Shown: positions 8,837 through 16,830, numbered from the stretch's first letter. The stretch: 64,000 nt of DNA from Streptosporangiaceae bacterium NEAU-GS5 (GCA_017592665.1 JAGFNW010000023.1:62001-126000), one strand, 5' to 3'. Notes: generated by a model not told the origin, from the sequence alone. A program made the numbers and translations.

Positions 8837-8951
8837 CACGCGTCTGGGATTAGCCAGGATGCCGGCCCTTCATCCAGAAGGCGCCGGCGTCCTCCATCAC
8901 AAGGTCATCACGGGAGCAACGGGAGACGACGGCTCGGCTAGCGTCTTCGGC

Positions 8952-9464
8952 ATGGCGAGCGGACGATCTACGATACGACCCACGAGCCGGACCGGCACGG
9001 TCGTGGCGGCATCAATCGGCGGTCTCGTCACGCTGGTGGCGGCCCTGATCACGTTATGGTCGGCCTATTTATCCGAGACGCCCACCGATTCCACCGCGGC
9101 CCCCACGGCTACCGCCACCGAAACGATCACCGCCGCACCTACGGAAACAGAACTGCCGACCGACGAACCCACTCCCCGCGTGACCGTCACCGTGACGGCA
9201 GGGCCGGACATCCGCGTGGTATTGCCCTCGTCGCTGGCCATCTCCATCGATTCGGGCGACGCCCCGTCCGGCGACGGAGGCGGCGGCAACGCCGGGCTCA
9301 TCACCGCCATCGGCGGCTTCCTGACCGGTGTGGGCGCCGTGATCACCGGCTTCGTCACCTGGCTCAGCCTCCGCCGCAAACGCGATGAAGACGAAGACGA
9401 AGAGATCGACGGTAAGGGTGGAAAAGAAGTGCCGGAGACGCCATCCACCGCCAGCCCCGCCTGA
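8952..9464 (+). CDS. two-helix membrane protein with Thr/Pro-rich extracellular linker
   Basis: 170 residues from the ATG at 8952 (MASGRSTIRPTSRTG). A longer reading from 8859 adds an N-terminus without helix or signal. One hydrophobic helix lies at about 14-36 (VVAASIGGLVTLVAALITLW). A Thr/Pro/Glu-rich stretch with TATATETITAAPTETELP follows, and a second helix is at about 115-141 (GLITAIGGFLTGVGAVITGF). It ends with a highly charged tail (KRDEDEDEEIDGKGGKE). The topology suggests both ends are cytoplasmic with a flexible external loop. I do not recognise the family. It lies 36 bp before the GH1-LacI fusion gene. Confidence 0.6.
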   Translation: MASGRSTIRPTSRTGTVVAASIGGLVTLVAALITLWSAYLSETPTDSTAAPTATATETITAAPTETELPTDEPTPRVTVTVTAGPDIRVVLPSSLAISIDSGDAPSGDGGGGNAGLITAIGGFLTGVGAVITGFVTWLSLRRKRDEDEDEEIDGKGGKEVPETPSTASPA

Positions 9465-9500
9465 GGGTCGCAAACGCCCATTTAGCGCGATGATACGGAT

Positions 9501-11819
9501 ATGACGGCGGCGACGACCGAGGCGCGCGGGCGCACGATGACATTTCCCGACGGCTTCGTGTGGGGGGCCGCGACCGCGGCGTACCAGATCGAGGGAGGCG
9601 TCGACGACGGCGGGCGCGGGGCGTCGGTCTGGGACACCTTCGCACACACGCCAGGAAACGTGGCTAATGGTCACACGGGCGACGTGGCGTGCGACCACTA
9701 CCACCGCTACCGCGAGGACGTCCGCCTGATGAAACGGCTGGGCCTGCAGGCCTACCGCTTCTCGGTCGCCTGGCCGCGCATCCAGCCGTACGGCTCGGGC
9801 CCGGACAACGCGAAGGGCCTCGACTTCTACGATCGCCTGGTCGACGAGCTGCTGGCCGCCGGCATCGCTCCGTTCGTCACGCTCTACCACTGGGATCTCC
9901 CGCAGGCCCTGGAGGATCTCGGCGGATGGACCAACCGGGACACGGCGCACCGGTTCGCCGACTACGCGACAGCCGTACACGAAAGGCTCGGCGACCGCGT
10001 CGGCACCTGGATGACCTTCAACGAGCCGTGGGTGCAGGCCTTCCTGGGCTACGGCATGGGCATTCACGCGCCCGGGGTCTCCTCGCCGGCCGCCGCGTTC
10101 ACGGCGTCGCACCACATGCTGCTCGCCCACGGACTGGCCGCCGCCCGGCTGAGCGGCCGGATCGCGATCACGATGAACCTCGCGCCCGTGCTCACACCCG
10201 GCCAGCTCAACGACCCGGACGTCACGCCGGGCCCGGCCGACGCGGAGGCGGTCAACCGGGTGGACTGCCTGCTCAACCGGCAGTTCCTGGACCCGGTCCT
10301 GCGTGGCGCCTATCCAGACGAGGTCCTGTCGATCGTGGAGCGCCACGCCGGCCTCGGTCACATCCACGACGGCGACCTCGCGACGATCAACCACCCGCTC
10401 GACTGGCTGGGCGTCAACTACTACACGCCCTTCGTCGTACGGTCCCAGCCCGGCGAGCCGGCCAACTCGGCCTATCCGGGCACGGAGGACATCGCCTTCA
10501 GCGGCGCGCACGGCCCGACGACCTCGATGGGCTGGGCCATCCACCCGTCCAGCCTCACCCGCCTTCTGGTCCGGCTCTCGCGCGACTACCCCGGCGTCGG
10601 CCTGGTCGTCACCGAGAACGGCGCGGCCTTCGACGACGTGGTGAGCGGCGGCCGGGTCGCGGACACCGACCGGATCTCGTTCCTCGACGGGCACCTGCGC
10701 GCCGCGCACGCCGCCATCGAGGAGGGCGCCGACCTGCACGGCTACCTCGTCTGGTCGCTGCTGGACAACTTCGAGTGGGCCGAGGGCTACAACCACAGAT
10801 TCGGCATCGTGCACGTCGACTTCGCGTCCCAGCGGCGTACGCCAAAGGACAGCGCCCTGTGGTTCCGGCAGGTCATCCGCAACAACGGACTCCACCAGGA
10901 GCGGCCGCGACGTCCGACGCTCGAAGTGGTCGCGGCCCGTGCGGGCGTGTCCCGCTCGACCGTCTCGCGAGTGATCAACGGCGAGGCCTCGGTCTCGGAG
11001 GAGTTCCGTGAGATCGTCCTGAACGCCGTCAACGAGCTCGGATACGTGCCCAACAGCGCCGCGCGCAGCCTCGTCACCAGCCGAACCGACACGATCGCGA
11101 TCGTCACCGCCACCCACGCCGAGTTCACGCAGGCCGCGGCCACGGCGCTGGAGCGCGCCGGACGCCAGGTCAGGCTCATGGGCCCAGACGCGCCTGGCTG
11201 GGAGCACATGGACGGCGTCCTGGTCGTCCCCGGGCCGGGCACCGACCGCCTGCTCGCCGCCGTCGAGCGGCACGACATTCCCGCCATCACGTACGGCAGG
11301 GCGCCCGGGACGGCCGTGCCGTACGCCTCGGCTGACGACGTGGGCGGGGCGGCGCTGGCCGTGGCGCACCTGCTGGAGCGGGGGCGGCGGCGGATCGCGA
11401 CGATCGCCGGCCCGACGGGGTCGCCTGCCGCGCAGGATCGGCTCGCGGGCTACCGGCAGGCCGTCAAGGGCCGCGCGATGGTGGCGCTCGGCGATTTCAC
11501 GATCGCCTCCGGCGCGGCGGCCATGCGCCTGCTGCTGGAAGACGACCCCGATCTGGATGCGGTGTTCGCCGCGGACGATCTGATGGCCATCGGCGCCCTG
11601 CACGCCCTCTGGGAAGCGGGCCGGCGGGTGCCGCTCGACGTGGCCGTGGCCGGGTTCGGCGACGTGGCCGCCGCGCCGTACACGATCCCGTCCCTCACGA
11701 CGGTGCGCTGCCCCGACCAGGCGGCCACCGCGGTGCGACTGCTGCTGACGGCCATCGACGGCGGCCCGTCGTCAGCGGCCGTGCTGCCGGTGGAGCTCGT
11801 GATTCGGGCGTCGACGTAA
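9501..11819 (+). CDS. fused GH1 beta-glucosidase and LacI-family regulator
   Basis: A single 772-residue frame. Residues about 13-466 are a complete glycoside hydrolase family 1 enzyme: FPDGFVWGAATAAYQIEGG start, acid/base TFNEPW (Glu175), nucleophile VTENG (Glu372), aglycone-site LVWSLLDNFEWAEGY, and a normal C-terminal end (KDSALWFRQVIRNNG). The frame continues without a stop into a LacI-type regulator at 467-772: RPTLEVVAARAGVSRSTVSR HTH, hinge helix YVPNSAARSL, and a periplasmic-binding-like domain ending in SLTTVRCPDQ and LPVELVIRAST. The regulator half is about 305 residues, somewhat short in its first subdomain. No ATG or GTG with a ribosome-binding site lies near the junction at 10899, so separate translation looks unlikely. 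No sugar transporter genes flank it. A shorter start at 9537 is possible. Confidence 0.9.
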   Translation: MTAATTEARGRTMTFPDGFVWGAATAAYQIEGGVDDGGRGASVWDTFAHTPGNVANGHTGDVACDHYHRYREDVRLMKRLGLQAYRFSVAWPRIQPYGSGPDNAKGLDFYDRLVDELLAAGIAPFVTLYHWDLPQALEDLGGWTNRDTAHRFADYATAVHERLGDRVGTWMTFNEPWVQAFLGYGMGIHAPGVSSPAAAFTASHHMLLAHGLAAARLSGRIAITMNLAPVLTPGQLNDPDVTPGPADAEAVNRVDCLLNRQFLDPVLRGAYPDEVLSIVERHAGLGHIHDGDLATINHPLDWLGVNYYTPFVVRSQPGEPANSAYPGTEDIAFSGAHGPTTSMGWAIHPSSLTRLLVRLSRDYPGVGLVVTENGAAFDDVVSGGRVADTDRISFLDGHLRAAHAAIEEGADLHGYLVWSLLDNFEWAEGYNHRFGIVHVDFASQRRTPKDSALWFRQVIRNNGLHQERPRRPTLEVVAARAGVSRSTVSRVINGEASVSEEFREIVLNAVNELGYVPNSAARSLVTSRTDTIAIVTATHAEFTQAAATALERAGRQVRLMGPDAPGWEHMDGVLVVPGPGTDRLLAAVERHDIPAITYGRAPGTAVPYASADDVGGAALAVAHLLERGRRRIATIAGPTGSPAAQDRLAGYRQAVKGRAMVALGDFTIASGAAAMRLLLEDDPDLDAVFAADDLMAIGALHALWEAGRRVPLDVAVAGFGDVAAAPYTIPSLTTVRCPDQAATAVRLLLTAIDGGPSSAAVLPVELVIRAST

Positions 11820-11889
11820 CGGGCCGCTCGACACGTTCAGCGGAGCGATTTGACGTTCGGAGGGGCCGTTTAGGGGCAATAGCCCCCGC

Positions 11890-12756
11890 GTGGACTTCAA
11901 TGACAGGGCGCAACTCGACCCGTCACAGGTCGAGGACGTCGGACGCGGCGGAGGCGGTGGCCGGGGCGGATTAATGATCGGCGGCGGCGCCGCCGGCATC
12001 ATCACGCTCATCATCGCACTGATCTTCGGAATCAATCCGGGCAACATAACGGGCGGCAGCGACCAGCCCGCCAATCTGCAGCCCACGTCCGACCTCAGCA
12101 GCAAGTGCCGCACCGGCGCCGACGCCGACCAGGACGAGAAGTGCCGTGTGGTCGGCGTCGTCAACAGCATTCAGGACTACTGGGGAACCCAGATCCCGAA
12201 CTATGAGTCGGCGCGCACGACCCTGTTCTCCGGGGCCGTCGACACCGGATGCGGCCAGGCCGACTCGTCGGTCGGCCCCTTCTACTGCCCGAACGACAAG
12301 CACGTCTATCTCGACCTCGGTTTCTTCGACGAGCTCAAGAGCAGGTTCGGCGCTGAAGGCGGCCCGTTCGCGCAGGCGTACGTCATCGCCCATGAATACG
12401 GGCATCACGCGCAGGACCTCTACGGGACCATGAACAAGGTCGGCCAGGGCACCGGACCCGAAAGCGGATCCGTGCGACTGGAATTGCAGGCCGACTGCTT
12501 CGCCGGCGTGTGGGCCAAGCACGCGTACGACACGAAGTTCTACGCCACGCAATTCACCGACAAGGACATCCAGGAAGCGCTGTCCGCGGCGGCCGCGGTC
12601 GGCGACGACCGGATCCAGCAGCAGGCGCAGGGCCAGGTCGACCCGGAATCCTTCACGCACGGCACGTCAGCCCAGCGGACGAAGTGGTTCACGACCGGCT
12701 ACAAGCAGAGCGGCGATCCGCAGCAAGTCTGCGACACCTTCTCGGGATCCATCTGA
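11890..12756 (+). CDS. YpfJ-type neutral zinc metallopeptidase
   Basis: 288 residues from a GTG at 11890. A short N-terminal cytoplasmic part with a Gly-rich run leads into one membrane helix at about 31-48 (GGAAGIITLIIALIFG). The exported domain carries the zinc-protease motif HEYGHH (His168, Glu169, His172), a downstream LELQADCFAGVWA segment giving the third ligand region, and a conserved C-terminal part (SFTHGTSAQRTKWF). This matches the KPN_02809/YpfJ putative neutral zinc metallopeptidase family at usual length. The substrate is unknown. It lies 70 bp after the GH1-LacI gene with no obvious functional link. Confidence 0.88.
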   Translation: MDFNDRAQLDPSQVEDVGRGGGGGRGGLMIGGGAAGIITLIIALIFGINPGNITGGSDQPANLQPTSDLSSKCRTGADADQDEKCRVVGVVNSIQDYWGTQIPNYESARTTLFSGAVDTGCGQADSSVGPFYCPNDKHVYLDLGFFDELKSRFGAEGGPFAQAYVIAHEYGHHAQDLYGTMNKVGQGTGPESGSVRLELQADCFAGVWAKHAYDTKFYATQFTDKDIQEALSAAAAVGDDRIQQQAQGQVDPESFTHGTSAQRTKWFTTGYKQSGDPQQVCDTFSGSI

Positions 12757-12812
12757 TGCCCTCTGTGACAGCCGAGACGCGGTAGCACTCCAAAACGCCT
12801 AAACTACGTCGG

Positions 12813-13103
12813 GTGATCTTTAAGTTGGTCGGCGACGGACGCCCCTATCCTGAGCATGGCCTGTCGCACCGCGAATGGGCGCAGATCCCACCGCGTCAGG
12901 TCAGGCTGGACTCGCTGATCACGACGAAGACGGTCCTCGACCTCAACTCGTTGCTGGCCAGCGACTCCACCTTCTACGGCGATCTGTTTCCGCACGTGGT
13001 CCAGTGGGAGGGCGAGCTCTATCTCGAAGACGGCCTGCACCGGGCCCTCCGAGCCGCCCTCCACCAGCGGTCCGTCCTCCACGCCCGCGTCCTCGACCTC
13101 TAG
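12813..13103 (+). CDS. small conserved actinobacterial protein (VapB-like annotation possible)
   Basis: 96 residues from a GTG at 12813 (MIFKLVGDGRPYPEHGLS). Conserved-looking blocks are RQVRLDSLITTKTVLDLNSL, STFYGDLFPHVVQWEGELYL and EDGLHRALRAALHQRSVLHA. Similar proteins are common single-copy genes in Streptomyces and relatives and are sometimes labelled VapB-family antitoxins, which I recall from memory only. No toxin gene is adjacent, so a toxin-antitoxin role is not supported here. The pattern YLEDGLHRA resembles ParB/Srx-type nucleotide folds, but this is weak. It lies just upstream of tRNA-Ser(CGA), in the opposite orientation. Confidence 0.75.
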   Translation: MIFKLVGDGRPYPEHGLSHREWAQIPPRQVRLDSLITTKTVLDLNSLLASDSTFYGDLFPHVVQWEGELYLEDGLHRALRAALHQRSVLHARVLDL

Positions 13104-13180
13104 GCCGGCTGAACCCGGACCTTCTCCCGCACCGCCACCCGCGCCCCATCGAAGTCGCCCAGCCGAGCCGCTCGGCGGCG

Positions 13181-13218
13181 CTACGCATAGACGGATGTTA
13201 TGAGCGGTCTATACGTAG
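13181..13218. promoter_or_regulatory. A/T-rich 12-bp inverted repeat upstream of tRNA-Ser terminator
   Basis: Arms CTACGCATAGAC (13181-13192) and GTCTATACGTAG (13207-13218) pair with one mismatch across a 14-nt spacer. The A/T content stands out against the GC-rich surroundings, and the stretch is non-coding. It could be an operator, a remnant attachment site beside the tRNA, or a transcript end. Confidence 0.4.
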
Positions 13219-13269
13219 TAACCGGCGTTCGATCTGGGTTCGGGCTCTCAGGGGCTCTGAAAGCAATCA

Positions 13270-13302
13270 AGCCGCCGACCCCGTCGAGGCAGGTCAGCGG
13301 CT
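13270..13302 (-). terminator. intrinsic terminator of tRNA-Ser(CGA)
   Basis: Minus-strand hairpin AGCCGCTGACC ... GGTCGGCGGCT, a stem of 6+4 bp with one internal mismatch, followed by TGATTGCTTT. It lies 14 bp past the tRNA 3' end. Confidence 0.6.
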
Positions 13303-13315
13303 CTGATTTGGCGAG

Positions 13316-13402
13316 CGGTGGTGGTGGGATTTGAACCCACGGATGAGTTGCCCCATCACACGCTTTCGAGGCGTGCGCCCTCGGCCACTAGGCGACACCA
13401 CC
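13316..13402 (-). tRNA. tRNA-Ser(CGA)
   Basis: An 87-nt cloverleaf on the minus strand. The acceptor stem is GGTGGTG with CACCACC. The anticodon loop is CTCGAAA with anticodon CGA, reading UCG. The long class II variable arm (TGATGGGGCAACTCATC) and the T-loop GGGTTCAAATCCC are present. The tRNA carries no encoded CCA. Confidence 0.96.
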
Positions 13403-13436
13403 GTCGCTTACCTTACCGGAATCGGACCAGTGCCTG

Positions 13437-13925
13437 TCACATGCGTTTGCGGGTGAAGAAGTCGGTCAAGACGGCGCCGCACTCATCGGCCAGGACTCCG
13501 CCGATCACTTCCGGGCGGTGGTTGAGGCGGCGGTCGCGAAGGACGTCCCACAGCGAGCCTGCGGCCCCGGCCTTCTCGTCGGCCGCGCCGTACACGACCC
13601 TGTCGACGCGGGCCTGGACGGCCGCGCCGGCGCACATGGTGCAGGGCTCGAGGGTCACGACGAGCGTGCAGCCGTCGAGCCGCCAACCGCCGCGCTCGCG
13701 AGCGGCGGCGCGCAGAGCGAGGATCTCGGCGTGCGCGGTGGGGTCGCCCGAGGTCTCGCGGTCGTTGCCGGCCATCACCAGGGGTCTGACGCCGTCGAGG
13801 ACGACGGCCGCGCCGACCGGCACCTCGCCGCGCCCCCCGGCCCGTACGGCTTCCGCCAGCGCGAGCCGCATCGCCTCCTCATAGCCCTCATAACCCTGAT
13901 AGCCCTGAGCGCCGTCGTTGTCCAT
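13437..13925 (-). CDS. tadA: tRNA adenosine(34) deaminase TadA
   Basis: 162 residues. TadA converts A34 to inosine in tRNA-Arg(ACG). The zinc site HAE (within DPTAHAEILALR) and PCTMC (within LEPCTMCAGAAV) is intact, with Glu as the proton shuttle, and GEVPVGAAVV precedes it as in the family. The C-terminal FFTRKRM segment is also typical. The tandem YQGY/YEGYEE near the N-terminus is unusual but short. It is 3 bp downstream of the first TadA-associated gene, suggesting an operon of three. Confidence 0.95.
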   Translation of the reverse strand: MDNDGAQGYQGYEGYEEAMRLALAEAVRAGGRGEVPVGAAVVLDGVRPLVMAGNDRETSGDPTAHAEILALRAAARERGGWRLDGCTLVVTLEPCTMCAGAAVQARVDRVVYGAADEKAGAAGSLWDVLRDRRLNHRPEVIGGVLADECGAVLTDFFTRKRM

Positions 13926-13928
13926 GGG

Positions 13929-14411
13929 TCAGCGGAGACGGTCGAGTTCGTCGGCGAAGGCGAGGCGCTCGGCGATGACCGACAGGGTGTCGGCGGGGAG
14001 GACGCCTTCTTCCATGCTCAGCTCGAGCATCTCTTCCGCGGTCACGCCGAAGTCGCCGAGCAGCTCGAAGTCGCCGCCCGGACGGACGCCGATGTCGGGG
14101 GCGTCCTTGTCGACGGCGACCCCGGCCAGCTCGGCGAAGATCTCGCCCAGCGGGTCGTTTATGCCCGCCTGGGCGTCCGACAGAAATACCCGTGGGTCAG
14201 CGTCACCCTCGTATCGGACGACGGCGAACCACTCGTCCTCGACCTCGACGCAGAGGATCACGAGCTCGTCCCCGGCGAGGCCGAGGGCCTCCTGCACGGC
14301 GTCGCCGACGTCGTCGGCGATCTCGGCCTCGCCGAGGTCGACCTCGGTCCCGGCCCAGCCGTCATTGGAGCGCATGAAGGCGGCGGCGAACAGATTCGGT
14401 CTCGAGGACAT
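13929..14411 (-). CDS. tRNA adenosine deaminase-associated protein, copy A
   Basis: A 160-residue acidic soluble protein of the family annotated in actinobacteria as tRNA adenosine deaminase-associated, from its constant position before tadA. Visible features are the FFVAL-like strand (EDEWFAVVRYEGDADPRVFL), the SDAQAG turn, and a C-terminal helical segment (LSVIAERLAFADELDRLR). It lies 3 bp before tadA. Its biochemical function is unknown. It shares its pattern with the gene immediately upstream (copy B), so the two look like an ancient tandem duplication. Confidence 0.8.
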   Translation of the reverse strand: MSSRPNLFAAAFMRSNDGWAGTEVDLGEAEIADDVGDAVQEALGLAGDELVILCVEVEDEWFAVVRYEGDADPRVFLSDAQAGINDPLGEIFAELAGVAVDKDAPDIGVRPGGDFELLGDFGVTAEEMLELSMEEGVLPADTLSVIAERLAFADELDRLR

Positions 14412-14425
14412 GCGCGGCTCCGAGG

Positions 14426-14926
14426 TCAGCCGATGGCGGCGTCGACGGCGCGTTCGAAGGGCTGGGAGAAGCCCAGCCGGGCGGCGATGCTGGACAGCAC
14501 CTCGTCGGGGAGCAGATCCAGGTCGCCGGAGAGCGCGCCGAGTTCCATCTCGTCGAGTCCGAGGTCGGCGAAGATCGACAGATCACCGGCCGGGAGGACC
14601 ATCTCGAGCTCCTCCTCTTCGGGAATCGGCACGTCGAGATATTCCAGGACCTGCTGCGCGAGCGGCCAGTCCCAGGCGGCGGTGATGTCCGACAGGAACA
14701 CGCTGACGCGCTCGCCGAAAACCCGTAACGCCACGAAGAAGTCATCCCCCACCGCGATCAGCCCAATCGTGGTGCCCATGCTCGGCATCTGCCGCGTCGC
14801 GTGGATCAGCCCGCGCAGGTCGGCGGTGAGCGCAACGGGCAGCATCTCGGCTTCCCAGTGGTCATCTTCGCGATAGACCACGATGGCGAAGTCGAGCGCG
14901 TCTACGTCTGTCATCGTCATCCCCAC
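14426..14926 (-). CDS. tRNA adenosine deaminase-associated protein, copy B
   Basis: 166 residues at most. The first codon could be the GTG at 14926 or the ATGs at 14920 or 14914, since GGGG lies 6 nt before the last. It parallels copy A: DFAIVVYREDDHWEAEML, DDFFVALRVFGERVSVFL, SDITAAWDWPLAQQVLEYL and the ending LSSIAARLGFSQPFERAVDA. The two have clearly diverged. It is the first gene of the minus-strand B-A-tadA group. Function unknown; a role beside TadA is inferred from conserved position. Confidence 0.78.
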   Translation of the reverse strand: MGMTMTDVDALDFAIVVYREDDHWEAEMLPVALTADLRGLIHATRQMPSMGTTIGLIAVGDDFFVALRVFGERVSVFLSDITAAWDWPLAQQVLEYLDVPIPEEEELEMVLPAGDLSIFADLGLDEMELGALSGDLDLLPDEVLSSIAARLGFSQPFERAVDAAIG

Positions 14927-15055
14927 GACGCGGTCCTCACGTCTCGTTATCGTCCCAGAATCGCGCTGCCACCGTACTCTCGTCGCGCCAAATTGTGATC
15001 AAAACCGTCTCCCGACTCCCTGCTCACATCAGGCGTAGGGGTAACTTTTCTAGAC

Positions 15056-15694
15056 ATGAAGACCCATGTCGTCGATCATCCGCTGGTCGCGCACAAGCTG
15101 ACCGCGCTCCGCGATGTGCGGACCGATTCCCCCACCTTCCGGCGGCTGGCCGACGAACTGGTGACCCTCCTCGCCTACGAGGCGACCCGCGACGTCCGCG
15201 TGACCGACGTGACGGTGGACACGCCGCTCATGGCGACCCAGGGCGTGCGGCTGGCCCGCCCGTGGCCGCTCGTCGTCCCCATCCTGCGGGCCGGACTCGG
15301 CATGCTCGACGGGATGGTACGGCTCCTGCCGACGGCCGAGGTCGGCTTCCTGGGCATGATCCGGGACGAGGAGACCCTCCAGGCCGAGACGTACGCCACG
15401 CGGCTCCCAGACGACCTCTCAGGCCGTCAGTGCTACGTGCTGGACCCCATGCTGGCCACGGGAGGCACGCTCGCGGCGGCCATCGAGTTCCTCTTCCAGC
15501 GTGGCGCGATCGACGTCACGGCCATCTGCCTGCTGGCCGCCCCCGAGGGGCTGGCGCACCTGGACGATGTCTTCAGGGGTTCGGGGCGCCCGCTCAAGGT
15601 CGTCACGGCCGGCCTGGACGAACGCCTGAACGAGCACGGCTACATCCTTCCCGGCCTCGGCGACGCGGGCGACCGCCTCTATGGGGTGGTTTGA
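15056..15694 (+). CDS. upp: uracil phosphoribosyltransferase
   Basis: 212 residues. Upp salvages uracil with PRPP to give UMP. The start [20 protein letters not shown] is canonical. The PRPP-binding motif [14 protein letters not shown] (about residues 129-142) and the uracil-binding [16 protein letters not shown] near the C-terminus are intact. It is divergent from the TadA-associated pair across 129 bp that should hold both promoters. I see no attenuator-like structure there. Confidence 0.97.
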   Translation: MKTHVVDHPLVAHKLTALRDVRTDSPTFRRLADELVTLLAYEATRDVRVTDVTVDTPLMATQGVRLARPWPLVVPILRAGLGMLDGMVRLLPTAEVGFLGMIRDEETLQAETYATRLPDDLSGRQCYVLDPMLATGGTLAAAIEFLFQRGAIDVTAICLLAAPEGLAHLDDVFRGSGRPLKVVTAGLDERLNEHGYILPGLGDAGDRLYGVV

Positions 15695-15776
15695 ATTCGC
15701 CGCTAGTTACACACTGTCGCTCTCTGGGTACGTAGAGTAATGGGCATGTCGTCCGCAGCGTTCTCAGGGAGAGCCC

Positions 15777-16007
15777 ATGAGCAACCGTGCCGACCCTTCT
15801 GACATGGGGGGTCGCTACGAGCAGGTCGCGGCCGCGCTGAGGGACGAGTTCGCCGGCGTGCACCCGGAGACCACGGTCGTCCGGTGCATCCAGGCGGCCC
15901 ACCACGGCGCGGTGGAGGTGACCGGCCATGCCTATCCGGGGCTGGTCGAGCGGATCGCCCGTAAGCATCTCCAGGTACTGGCCATGGTGGCCACGGAAAG
16001 AGCGTGA
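15777..16007 (+). CDS. small helical protein, three-helix bundle dimerization-like
   Basis: 76 residues from the ATG at 15777, with GGGAGA upstream. The core YEQVAAALRDEFAGVHPETTVVRCI, then VERIARKHLQVLAMVATERA, resembles the short three-helix dimerization domain proteins common in actinobacteria, some found N-terminal to arsenate reductase-like domains. No catalytic motif is visible, and no membrane segment. Confidence 0.6.
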   Translation: MSNRADPSDMGGRYEQVAAALRDEFAGVHPETTVVRCIQAAHHGAVEVTGHAYPGLVERIARKHLQVLAMVATERA

Positions 16008-16082
16008 CCATCGGCCATAACGAGGCTGGATGTTCATATTTTTCCGCTTTACCGAACCAAGCGCCTGGGTAATCTAAGTGTC

Positions 16083-16259
16083 ATGGGAGTGGTGACGGCA
16101 GTGCAGGTCAAGAAGGTCCTGAAATGGGGAGCCATCGCACTGGTAGCGTTCTACCTGCTGTCGAGGCCGGCCGACGCGGCCAGCACCGTGCACAACGCGG
16201 TGTCCGGCGTCGTCAACGCGGCTGACTCGGTGGCCCAGTTCTTCGCCAGGCTGACATGA
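16083..16259 (+). CDS. 58-residue single-span membrane protein
   Basis: A short gene, ATG at 16083 to TGA at 16257-16259, encoding MGVVTAVQVKKVLKWGAIAL then a hydrophobic run (VAFYLL) and an amphipathic tail (STVHNAVSGVVNAADSVAQF). One membrane helix with a basic N-terminus gives an inside-N topology. Its stop overlaps the next gene's ATG in ATGA (16256-16259), strong evidence for translation and coupling with the PH-domain membrane protein. Function unknown; a partner or regulator of that protein is likely from the coupling. Confidence 0.75.
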   Translation: MGVVTAVQVKKVLKWGAIALVAFYLLSRPADAASTVHNAVSGVVNAADSVAQFFARLT

Positions 16260-16786
16260 GGCTTGTGACCCACGGGGATTCGGCCCCGTCGTCGGTCAAC
16301 CGCTACCTACTCCCCCACGAGCACCAGGTCATCATGGTGCGTCGCCACCCTGCGGTGCTGCTCAGGCCGGTCGCCGAGATCTTCGGCGGCCTCATCCTGG
16401 CCGGGCTGCTCAGCAAGTGGCTGGGTGACAACAACGGCGGCCAGGCCCTCGTGCTCATCTGGTGGGCCTGGCTTCTGCTTCTCATCCGCTTCGTATGGAA
16501 GGTGGCGGAGTGGTCGGTTGACTACTTTGTCGTCACCTCCCAGCGCATGCTCCTGACAACCGGGTTGATCACCCGCAAGGTCGCGATGATGCCTCTGTCA
16601 AAAGTCACCGACATGAGCTTCCAGCGATCTTTGCTCGGGCGACTGCTGGGCTATGGGGAGTTCGTGCTGGAGTCGGCCGGCCAGGACCAGGCGCTGCGGA
16701 ACGTCGAATACATCCCCTACCCGGAGACGCTGTATCTGGAGGTGTGCCAGATGATTTTCCCCAGCAAGGACGACGGCGACGACTAA
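16256..16786 (+). CDS. PH-domain (DUF304-type) membrane protein
   Basis: 176 residues. Two adjacent membrane helices (ILAGLLSKW... and ALVLIWWAWLLLLIRFVW) precede a bacterial PH (bPH2) domain: VDYFVVTSQRMLLTTGLITR, KVAMMPLSKVTDMSFQRSLL, LGYGEFVLESAGQDQALRNV. These proteins are common in actinobacteria and their role is unknown. The gene overlaps the preceding 58-residue membrane gene by 4 bp, so the two are probably co-translated. Confidence 0.88.
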   Translation: MRLVTHGDSAPSSVNRYLLPHEHQVIMVRRHPAVLLRPVAEIFGGLILAGLLSKWLGDNNGGQALVLIWWAWLLLLIRFVWKVAEWSVDYFVVTSQRMLLTTGLITRKVAMMPLSKVTDMSFQRSLLGRLLGYGEFVLESAGQDQALRNVEYIPYPETLYLEVCQMIFPSKDDGDD

Positions 16787-16812
16787 CGGCCCGGATGTCC
16801 CTTTCTGTCAAT

Positions 16813-16830
16813 GAATCTGGATCGAGATTC
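16813..16830. promoter_or_regulatory. 6-bp inverted repeat upstream of the XRE/TPR regulator
   Basis: GAATCT-GGATCG-AGATTC, directly followed by TTGACT, which could serve as a -35 element. It lies 80-97 bp before the regulator start at 16910. It could be an autoregulatory operator; the symmetry is short and the call is tentative. Confidence 0.3.

Noticed and set aside
9069-11603. 844-residue minus-strand open frame
   Set aside because: Antisense to the GH1-LacI fusion; long because stops are rare at this GC content. No family motif.
10899-11819. LacI regulator as a separate gene
   Set aside because: No start codon with a ribosome-binding site is found near the junction and the frame is continuous with the enzyme.
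12813-13103. toxin-antitoxin module
   Set aside because: The VapB-like label is from memory and no toxin gene is adjacent on either side.
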